DNA of 8,591 nucleotides, from assembly GCA_016934605.1 (NCBI GenBank), contig JAFGSO010000539.1, forward strand, positions 1-8,591. Reading direction: 5' to 3'. The DNA is from Calditrichota bacterium. GTDB taxonomy: Bacteria > Calditrichota > Calditrichia > RBG-13-44-9. The notes under the pieces were generated by a model. The model was not told where the DNA came from, made no database searches, and saw nothing but the letters and a program-made list of their open reading frames with translations. The translations under genes and the position numbers were made by a program. Positions 1 to 6,228 of the stretch are shown piece after piece; position 1 is the first letter of the stretch, and every line of letters starts with the position of its first letter.

Positions 1-1959
1 AATTTTCAAAAAAGATTTCTGGTCACTCATTTTTTTAACCCACCGCGTTATATGCATCTACTGGAAATCGTGAGCAGCAAAAATACCTCACCTGATATCA
101 TTCAAAAAATTGTTGACTTTGGGGAGAACGTGCTTGGCAAAGGAGTGGTTTACGCTAAAGACACTCCCAATTTTATTGCAAATCGTATTGGTGTATTCAG
201 TATGATGCTGGCCCTGAAGTTAACTCAGGATTTGCATCTTACCGTGGAAGAAGTGGATAAACTCACCGGTCCGGTAATCGGACATCCCAAGAGTGCAACT
301 TATCGAACAGCGGATCTGGTGGGACTCGATACACTGGTACATGTGGCAAGGACAGCTTACGAGAAAGCAACCAGCGATGAAGCCAGGCATCTCTTCGAAA
401 TACCACACATCCTGCAGAAATTACTGAAAAACAATAGGCTGGGAGAAAAAACCAAAAAAGGATTTTATCAAAAAATTGGAAAGGAAATACTTTCACTTAA
501 TTTTGATAGCCTGGAATACACACCTCAGAAAAAAGTACGGCTGGACGGTTTACGCCTGGCAAAAAAGCAGTGGGCTACTGCGGGGAAGATAAAAACTCTG
601 GCTTTCATCGATGATATTGCAGGAAAATTCGTATGGGAACTTCTTTCCGGAACGATGCTTTATGCAGCGAACCGAATTCCGGAAATTGCAGATAACCCTG
701 TTTATGTAGATAATGCCATGAAATGGGGTTTTGGCTGGGAAATGGGACCATTCGAAACCTGGGAAGCTCTGGGAATTGAGCAGTCGCTGGAACGAATGTC
801 AGAAGAAGGGAAAAAAATTCCGGCATGGGTGGAAAAATTATACAATCAGGGACACCGCTCATTTTATATCCGAGACAAAAAACATTTACAATACTACGAT
901 CTCTTCTCTGCCAAATTCAAAACCTTTTCCGAAAACCCCAAAGTGATACACCTGAACATTTTGAAGAATTCCGGACATGAAATTGAAAAAAACTGGAATG
1001 CCAGTCTTATCGATCTCGGAGATGGAATTGCTCTGGCGGAGTTTCACAGTATCATTCAGCCAACCTTGAATCCGATTGACGGAGCCATTCTCGATATCGT
1101 TTCCCATTCCATAGACCGGCTGCCGGGAATGGGCTATAAGGCACTGGTTATCGGTCATCAGGGACAACATTTTACTGCGGGTGCCAATCTTGCATTGATA
1201 CTTAAATATGCAGCAGAAAAAGAATGGCATATACTGGAAAGGCTGAGCAAAACTCTACAGGACATCAATCAAAAAATCCGCTTTGCCGGTTTGCCCGTCA
1301 TCGCTGCACCCTTTAATATGTGTCTGGGGGGAGGCTTCGAACTCATCGCCGCCTGCGATTACCGGGTGGCATCTGCAGAATTGTATTGCGGTCTGGTTGA
1401 GGCTGGTATTGGAGTTATTCCCGGAGGAGGAGGAAATTTACGCCTGCTTCTGAACAATATCAGTGCCATGTCTGGGGGCAGACCCGGTCCGTTTCCAATT
1501 GTCCAGAAAACTTTTGAAACCATCGCATTTGCCAGGGTATCCACATCTGCAAAAGAGGCTGTATATTTGAGTTATCTCAGAAAAAACGATAAGATAGTGG
1601 TGAATCCGGATCATTTAATTTCAGAAGCGAAAAAAGCAGCCCTGCAGCTTGTTGAAAACTATGATCCTCCCGGAGAAGAAAATGAAATATTCCTGCCGGG
1701 TGAAGGAGGACGTCTGGCCATCGAATCGATAATTGAGAGTTATGTTAAAGCCGGTTCAATTTCTTCCCATGATGCCCTGATCGGTAAAAAACTGGCATTT
1801 GTACTCACCGGGGGAGAAAAGGCTTCTCCACATCATCCGGTTGATGAACAGTATTTGCTGGACATTGAACGCGAAGCATTTGTCAGTCTTTGCGCCGAAC
1901 CTAAAACTCGGCAACGCATGGCTCATATGCTGAAGACCGGTAAACCGTTGAGAAATTGA
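1..1959 (+). CDS. fadN: FadN-type 3-hydroxyacyl-CoA dehydrogenase / enoyl-CoA hydratase, 5'-truncated by the window edge
   Basis: This bifunctional beta-oxidation enzyme would hydrate 2-enoyl-CoA and oxidise the resulting L-3-hydroxyacyl-CoA with NAD+ in the cytosol. The frame is open from base 1 and gives 652 codons. FadN-type proteins are near 790 residues, so roughly 140 N-terminal residues, mainly the Rossmann NAD-binding part, lie off the left edge; the ATG at 52 is internal. Numbering codons from base 1, the HAD part shows HFFNPP with catalytic His10 and its partner Glu22, at the 12-residue spacing of the known His-Glu pair, then DTPNFIANR (54-62) and GHPKSATYRTADLVGLD. A second HAD C-terminal repeat (GWEMGPFE) lies near 245. 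The crotonase domain follows (about 340-480), with oxyanion motifs FTAGANL (391-397) and GGGFE, and both catalytic glutamates, Glu447 and Glu467. The protein ends KPLRN, as is usual in this family. HAD-before-crotonase order is FadN-like and the reverse of FadB. No thiolase follows; the next gene is convergent. Confidence 0.93.
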   Translation, partial: NFQKRFLVTHFFNPPRYMHLLEIVSSKNTSPDIIQKIVDFGENVLGKGVVYAKDTPNFIANRIGVFSMMLALKLTQDLHLTVEEVDKLTGPVIGHPKSATYRTADLVGLDTLVHVARTAYEKATSDEARHLFEIPHILQKLLKNNRLGEKTKKGFYQKIGKEILSLNFDSLEYTPQKKVRLDGLRLAKKQWATAGKIKTLAFIDDIAGKFVWELLSGTMLYAANRIPEIADNPVYVDNAMKWGFGWEMGPFETWEALGIEQSLERMSEEGKKIPAWVEKLYNQGHRSFYIRDKKHLQYYDLFSAKFKTFSENPKVIHLNILKNSGHEIEKNWNASLIDLGDGIALAEFHSIIQPTLNPIDGAILDIVSHSIDRLPGMGYKALVIGHQGQHFTAGANLALILKYAAEKEWHILERLSKTLQDINQKIRFAGLPVIAAPFNMCLGGGFELIAACDYRVASAELYCGLVEAGIGVIPGGGGNLRLLLNNISAMSGGRPGPFPIVQKTFETIAFARVSTSAKEAVYLSYLRKNDKIVVNPDHLISEAKKAALQLVENYDPPGEENEIFLPGEGGRLAIESIIESYVKAGSISSHDALIGKKLAFVLTGGEKASPHHPVDEQYLLDIEREAFVSLCAEPKTRQRMAHMLKTGKPLRN

Positions 1960-2044
1960 AATCCAAAGTTAGAAACCAGTCAAAGTTATCATATCTGAAC
2001 CATATCGGTATACTCATTTATCTGTAAATGAAAGGTTCTATCCC
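1960..2044. other. Convergent intergenic gap with a weak hairpin
   Basis: This gap separates the convergent ends of the dehydrogenase/hydratase gene and the sirtuin gene. It contains a perfect 7-bp inverted repeat, TCATTTA-TCTG-TAAATGA, at 2014-2031. The stem is almost all A:T and has no T-run directly after it on either strand, so it is at best a weak bidirectional terminator. No other gene or site is visible. Confidence 0.4.
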
Positions 2045-2806
2045 TTATTCTTTTTCAGAGTTATCCGAGATGGTCTCTCCAGCCAGTTCCGGCAGAATTT
2101 CGCCGGCTCTACCTTGCAGGAAAATATCGGTGAGCGGTGTTGTATACAGCGATTCTTCCGGATTTATCTCAATAATCAGAGCATTATTTCTGTCCTTTGC
2201 CGTGTGGGGTATAAGCGATGCCGGCATCACTTCACCGGTAGTGCCCACCAGCACCATCACATCTGCCTTCTCAGCTGCTTCGAATGACCGTCTGCTGACA
2301 GTTTCCGGAATCATTTCGCTGAAAAAAACAAGGTCCGGTTTTAATAGTCCGCCGCACTGCGGGCAACGGGGAGGAAGGGGATCCAGTTTTACAGATTGAG
2401 ATTCGAAACGCTGCCAGCAGTTTGTACAGATCAGATTCCTGATTGAACCGTGAAATTCATAAACCGTTTTACTTCCGGCCAGTTGATGGAGGTTATCAAT
2501 GTTTTGTGTTATCACAAATTTAACAAAACCTTTCTTTTCCAGCAGAGCGATGGCATAATGAGCAGGATTTGGTTCAGCACCGGCCATGAAATCATAAAAA
2601 ATTTCTTTCAAGACTTTCCAAGATTCTTCCGGATGTTGATAGAAATAATGCAGTTCCAAATAGCGGGGATCGTACTTCGACCATAATCCCCCGGTTCCCC
2701 GAAAAGAGGGAATGCCACTTTCCACGGAAATACCGGCACCGGTAAAAATAACTGCATTTTTCGATTCTCTGAGAGCAGTTGCTGCCTTTCGAATCTTATC
2801 CTTCAT
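2045..2806 (-). CDS. Sir2 family NAD-dependent protein deacylase (sirtuin)
   Basis: A 253-residue sirtuin, a typical length for a bacterial single-domain enzyme. It would remove acyl groups from lysine side chains using NAD+, giving nicotinamide and O-acyl-ADP-ribose. Seen in order: the NAD-binding GAGIS motif (23-27) leading into SGIPSFRG; TQNID (100-104); catalytic His119 in the context YEFHGS; a zinc site with Cys127/Cys130 and Cys148/Cys151; then KPDLVFF; GTTGEV (188-193) where many sirtuins have GTS; and INPE (214-217). The segment after the Rossmann start (DFxY-like, HPEESW) resembles the Thermotoga Sir2 type. I do not see the Tyr-x-x-Arg pair that marks desuccinylases of the CobB/SIRT5 class, so deacetylation is the likelier activity, as an inference. 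The start ATG has only a weak GGAA upstream. It is the last gene of the leftward cluster, 48 bp after the propeller gene. Confidence 0.93.
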   Translation of the reverse strand: MKDKIRKAATALRESKNAVIFTGAGISVESGIPSFRGTGGLWSKYDPRYLELHYFYQHPEESWKVLKEIFYDFMAGAEPNPAHYAIALLEKKGFVKFVITQNIDNLHQLAGSKTVYEFHGSIRNLICTNCWQRFESQSVKLDPLPPRCPQCGGLLKPDLVFFSEMIPETVSRRSFEAAEKADVMVLVGTTGEVMPASLIPHTAKDRNNALIIEINPEESLYTTPLTDIFLQGRAGEILPELAGETISDNSEKE

Positions 2807-2854
2807 ATAAAAAATTCCATTTTTAAACCAAATTCCGGAAGAATTCTTTGCAAA

Positions 2855-4441
2855 TCAGTCAATTCTGTTCGGATTATTCCAGTAGAATTGGGTAATTCCG
2901 CTACGATTGGCGATCCAGATATAATCACCTTCCAGAAGTAACCGATGGCATTCATTATCCAGAAGTCCATCGGCTGTGGTGAACAGTTTCCAGTAGTATC
3001 TCTGCCGATCATACTTCAGCAGGCCTTCCGGGCTGCTTACCCAGACGCTGATATCATTTACTTTCAGATCAAAGAAAGGGCCGCTTATGTTCATTCCAAG
3101 CTGGGGGAAAGAGTGCCACTGGCCAGTTTGGGAGTCCATCCAGAAGACTCCCTGGCTGGAAGTGAACCACATCTCTTTTTTATGGGAAACAATGGCCAGT
3201 GCAGGCAGTTCATTGATAGCGGTTTCCGGCACCACCTGCTGCCAGTCGTTTGTATCCGGTGGAGAACGAAAGAGACCACGGTTGGTGGCAGCCCAGATGG
3301 TATCTTCCTGAACTGCCAGCCGGTTAATCGTCGCCAGAATTATATCGTCATCCTTCACCCTCCAGAGGGAATCCAGGTTAAAATCTATGATATTAATCCC
3401 CCGGTCAGTACCGATGTATAGCTTCGAATCGTGGGATATCAGATCCAGGACATCTCGGCTAAAAAGTCCCTGCCTCTGATCATAATTCTTCCAGCTATTT
3501 TTCCGGGTATTGTACAGAATCAGTCCATAATCCGTGGCGAACCAGACCGAATCTCCAGTAACTTCAATATCTCTTACATTATCAGTTGGAAGATTGGAAA
3601 TCCAGCGGGCCTGGAAATACTTCCATCCTCCGTCATGATCCCGCCAGTTAACAATTCCCGGATGTCCCGGACCCTCCTCATAAGGTTCACCACCTATCCA
3701 CAGATCATTCTCCTTATATGTAATAATACGAGGTTCTATTGTGGTTAAACCAAATGGCACAACATCGATTCTTTGCGAATAAAAGTTACCTATTCCCACT
3801 CCCAGTCCTTCGATAATCATCCAAACACGTTCCCAGTCATCCCGCAGGAATCCGGTAATGGAATATTCATCAAAATTTTCATCCATCACTTTCCAACTTT
3901 CCACCATCGTCCACTCTCCATTGGCGAAAAAATGCGGAAGTTTATCAAGAAACTGTCCTGAATAAAAAATATTATGCTCTATCTGCCCGCTGGTATCCGG
4001 CATCTTTTTTTCAGGAAATTTATAGGGCCAATACACTCCGGACCGTGAGAGACACACCCACTCCTGCTCTGCCGGCTTGAATACACACGTATCAAGATCC
4101 GTCACTGCCCATAGAAGGCTGTTGCTGAAATCGTAGGCAACATCCAGAACCCGATTACTGATCAGACCATTACTGGTGGTAAAAGGATAATCCCAGTAAT
4201 TCTGAAAAAGTTCATAGCGTAAAATTCCGCCATCCAGCGTTGCAAAATAAATGTAATTGCGTCCAACGGCTATCCGGACAATCTGCTTGGCCGGAAGATA
4301 ACTGATCCAATCATCAAGAGCGTATTGCTGACGCCTTTCACGTTCGTTACGAAACTGTTCCGTACGAACATATTGTGCTTTCAGAGCATCCGTTCCAATC
4401 AGATAAAAAACAGAAATAATAATAAGGATCAATTTTTTCAT
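2855..4441 (-). CDS. Exported Reg_prop-like beta-propeller protein, no output domain
   Basis: A 528-residue protein with an N-terminal signal peptide: Lys-Lys, a hydrophobic stretch at about 4-16, then LKA|Q with likely cleavage after Ala22. There is no lipobox cysteine, so it is probably periplasmic or secreted. The mature part consists of irregular blade-like units with the pattern aromatic/aliphatic-Trp-hydrophobic-(A/G)-T-x-x-G-(L/I), followed by a Tyr/Asp and a Trp some residues later, as in two-component-regulator propeller (Reg_prop) repeats. I count ten such motifs, near residues 63, 109, 206, 247, 299, 341, 382, 424, 466 and 508; those from 299 onward are the clearest and fall about 42 residues apart. 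No histidine kinase, DNA-binding, TonB or C-terminal sorting domain is present. The function is unknown. The N-terminal layout loosely recalls PorZ-type propellers of the type IX secretion system, but that is only resemblance. The ATG has a weak upstream GGTG; the preceding yjbQ-like gene ends 29 bp upstream. Confidence 0.85.
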   Translation of the reverse strand: MKKLILIIISVFYLIGTDALKAQYVRTEQFRNERERRQQYALDDWISYLPAKQIVRIAVGRNYIYFATLDGGILRYELFQNYWDYPFTTSNGLISNRVLDVAYDFSNSLLWAVTDLDTCVFKPAEQEWVCLSRSGVYWPYKFPEKKMPDTSGQIEHNIFYSGQFLDKLPHFFANGEWTMVESWKVMDENFDEYSITGFLRDDWERVWMIIEGLGVGIGNFYSQRIDVVPFGLTTIEPRIITYKENDLWIGGEPYEEGPGHPGIVNWRDHDGGWKYFQARWISNLPTDNVRDIEVTGDSVWFATDYGLILYNTRKNSWKNYDQRQGLFSRDVLDLISHDSKLYIGTDRGINIIDFNLDSLWRVKDDDIILATINRLAVQEDTIWAATNRGLFRSPPDTNDWQQVVPETAINELPALAIVSHKKEMWFTSSQGVFWMDSQTGQWHSFPQLGMNISGPFFDLKVNDISVWVSSPEGLLKYDRQRYYWKLFTTADGLLDNECHRLLLEGDYIWIANRSGITQFYWNNPNRID

Positions 4442-4470
4442 TCATGCACCATTGAATTTAAATATTTCGA

Positions 4471-4884
4471 TTAATCTCCCATAACTTTGATGATAACACG
4501 TTTCCGTCGCTGCCCGTCGAACTCAGCATAATAAATCTGCTGCCAGGGGCCGAAATCCAGCTTGCTGTCTGTAACAGGAACAATAACTTCATGATGAACC
4601 AGCAGGTTCTTGAGGTGCGCATCACCATTGGTTTCTCCGGTACGGTGATGACGGTAATTGATATTAAAGGGGGCCAATTTTTCCAGCCACTCATCGATAT
4701 CCTGAATTAAGCCGGGCTCTGCATCATTCACCCAGACACCGGCGGTAATATGCATGGCACTGACCAGAACCATACCTTCTTTGACCCCACTTTTTTCCAC
4801 AACTTCCTGGACTTTGGAAGTAATGTTAATATATTCACGCTTTTTTTCGGTATTAAACCAAAGATATTCTGTGGCAAATTTCAT
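4471..4884 (-). CDS. yjbQ: YjbQ/UPF0047 family protein (annotated elsewhere as secondary thiamine-phosphate synthase enzyme)
   Basis: A 137-residue single-domain cytosolic protein with full-length UPF0047 features. These are the block MHITAGVWVNDAEPGL at 44-59 (family pattern HxTAxxxxNExEPGL, including His45 and Glu56), NGDAHLKNL at 86-94, and the C-terminal signature WQQIYYAEFDG then RRKR at 114-129. Known: family members are small trimeric proteins, and some have shown weak thiamine-phosphate synthase activity, so the physiological role is unsettled. The variant reading LVHHEVIVPVTDSKLDFGPW differs from the Gly-Pro-Ser version seen in many relatives but fits a recognised sub-branch. The start ATG overlaps the hflX stop in an ATGA arrangement, and a full AGGAGG lies 7 nt upstream inside hflX, so this start is well supported and translation is probably coupled to hflX. 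Confidence 0.92.
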   Translation of the reverse strand: MKFATEYLWFNTEKKREYINITSKVQEVVEKSGVKEGMVLVSAMHITAGVWVNDAEPGLIQDIDEWLEKLAPFNINYRHHRTGETNGDAHLKNLLVHHEVIVPVTDSKLDFGPWQQIYYAEFDGQRRKRVIIKVMGD

Positions 4885-6188
4885 CTCATCGCCTCCTCAT
4901 GAATTTCATCGTTATTGCTCTTTTGATTAATATCTTCATAGATGTGTTTAATTTTACCATATGTATCCCTATCGCACTTTACATGAAAAATGGCAGTACT
5001 GTCCTCATATCGGAAGCCTTCCACCCTGCAATTTGAATGAATATAATGGATGAATTTCTGATATTTGACAGGTACTTCTAAGCTGAGTTCCAGAAAATTC
5101 TGCTCGAGAGATTGGATAATTTTTTTGCGCAGAGATTCCAGGCCTATCTGTCTTGCTGCTGACAGAAAGACAGCATCCGGAAATTCCTGTCTCAGTGATT
5201 GCAAAACTGCCAGATCATCCAGAAGATCTATCTTATTGAAAACGGTAAGAATCGGTTTGCTTTTCGCATCCAGCTCCCCGATAATTTTCATGACAGTATC
5301 CATCTGCTCCCGGAAAAATGCATGACTGGCATCTACCACGTGTAAAAGAAGGTCCGCCTCTCGTACTTCATCCAGTGTACTTTTAAACGAAGCTACCAGA
5401 TGAGCCGGTAGTTTCCGTATAAAACCGACTGTATCACTCAGGAGAATATCATGCTCATCATCAAAATTTACTTTTCTGACAATCGAATCCAGAGTTGCAA
5501 ATAGCTGGTTTTCCACCAGCACTTCTGCTTCGCTCAGAAGATTCATCAATGTGGACTTTCCAACATTGGTGTAACCTACCAGTGATATTCTGAACAACTG
5601 CTGCCTGTTTTGACGAAGAATAGCCTGATGGCGGTCAATTTTCTGGAGATCCGTTCTTAATTTTTCGATTCTTGTCCGGATAAGCCGCCTGTCCGTTTCC
5701 AGCTGCGTTTCACCGGGTCCGCGGGTACCGATGCCACCAACCTGCCGTGAGAGGTGTGTCCATTGACGGGTGAGTCGGGGCAAAAGATATTGAAGTTGAG
5801 CCAGTTCAACCTGTGTCTTGGCTTCACGTGTTCTGGCATGTCTGGCAAAAATATCCAGAATCAGAGTACTTCGGTCTATTACCTTCACATTCAGAGACTT
5901 TTCCAGGTTTCTGATCTGGGCAGGTCCCAGATCTTCATCGAATACCACTATTTTTGAGTCTGTCTCTATAAGCAGGTCATTCAAGGCGGACACCTTACCA
6001 GGTCCTATAAAGTATGTCACATGAACCCGATCCCTCTCCTGAATCAGTTTATCTTTCACATTCAGACCGGCAGTATTGGCCAGCTGTTCCAATTCTGACA
6101 AGTGCTCCTGGATTTCATCCATATCCTGGCCAGGCAAACGAAGGCCGACCAGAACTGCATTTTGACTGTTTAAACTCTCGATTTGCAT
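4881..6188 (-). CDS. hflX: GTPase HflX
   Basis: A 435-residue HflX of normal bacterial length. HflX binds the ribosome, splits stalled 70S ribosomes in GTP-dependent fashion, and supports survival of heat and antibiotic stress. The N-terminal HflX domain carries GPGKVSAL (62-69), a VFDEDLGPAQIRNLE segment (82-96), DRSTLILDIF (105-114) and the hallmark GPGETQLETDRR (157-168). A helical linker follows, then the G domain: G1 GYTNVGKST (205-213), G2 ATLD (231-234), G3 DTVGF (252-256), G4 NKID (318-321) and G5 SAA (343-345). A short C-terminal domain ends about residue 420, followed by a polar tail. After G2 the usual Pro/Thr-Thr is Ser-Ile, a mild variation that leaves the presumed Mg-binding Thr in place. 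The upstream AGGA is 13 nt from the ATG, longer than ideal. The stop overlaps the yjbQ start by 4 bp; no hfq, hflK or hflC is nearby. Confidence 0.97.
   Translation of the reverse strand: MQIESLNSQNAVLVGLRLPGQDMDEIQEHLSELEQLANTAGLNVKDKLIQERDRVHVTYFIGPGKVSALNDLLIETDSKIVVFDEDLGPAQIRNLEKSLNVKVIDRSTLILDIFARHARTREAKTQVELAQLQYLLPRLTRQWTHLSRQVGGIGTRGPGETQLETDRRLIRTRIEKLRTDLQKIDRHQAILRQNRQQLFRISLVGYTNVGKSTLMNLLSEAEVLVENQLFATLDSIVRKVNFDDEHDILLSDTVGFIRKLPAHLVASFKSTLDEVREADLLLHVVDASHAFFREQMDTVMKIIGELDAKSKPILTVFNKIDLLDDLAVLQSLRQEFPDAVFLSAARQIGLESLRKKIIQSLEQNFLELSLEVPVKYQKFIHYIHSNCRVEGFRYEDSTAIFHVKCDRDTYGKIKHIYEDINQKSNNDEIHEEAMR
4892..4897 (-). promoter_or_regulatory. Strong Shine-Dalgarno for yjbQ inside the end of hflX
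   Basis: The minus strand reads AGGAGG, 7 nt before the yjbQ ATG, within the last codons of hflX (encoding His-Glu-Glu-Ala-Met-Arg). It is the best ribosome binding site in the window. With the ATGA overlap it decides the yjbQ start and suggests that terminating hflX ribosomes reinitiate here or that yjbQ also recruits ribosomes on its own. Confidence 0.85.
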
Positions 6189-6228
6189 AAATTAATTCTA
6201 TTCCTGTTCAATCTATTTTCAACATAAA

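Noticed and set aside
2014..2031. Rho-independent terminator between the convergent genes
   Set aside because: The 7-bp stem is nearly all A:T and lacks an adjacent T-run on both strands; kept only as a weak hairpin note.
2028..2399. Open frame of 123 codons on the + strand across the sirtuin gene
   Set aside because: It lies wholly antisense to a sirtuin with all its family motifs, has no recognisable domain and no ribosome binding site, so it is a shadow frame.
2803..3012. Small minus-strand frame bridging the end of the propeller gene and the start of the sirtuin gene
   Set aside because: It overlaps the propeller C-terminus in another frame, shows no family features, and most of it is explained by the propeller reading.
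2945..3421. Open frame of 158 codons on the + strand across the propeller gene
   Set aside because: It is antisense to the propeller gene, has no recognisable motif and no clear Shine-Dalgarno. The opposite frame has a signal peptide and repeated blade motifs.
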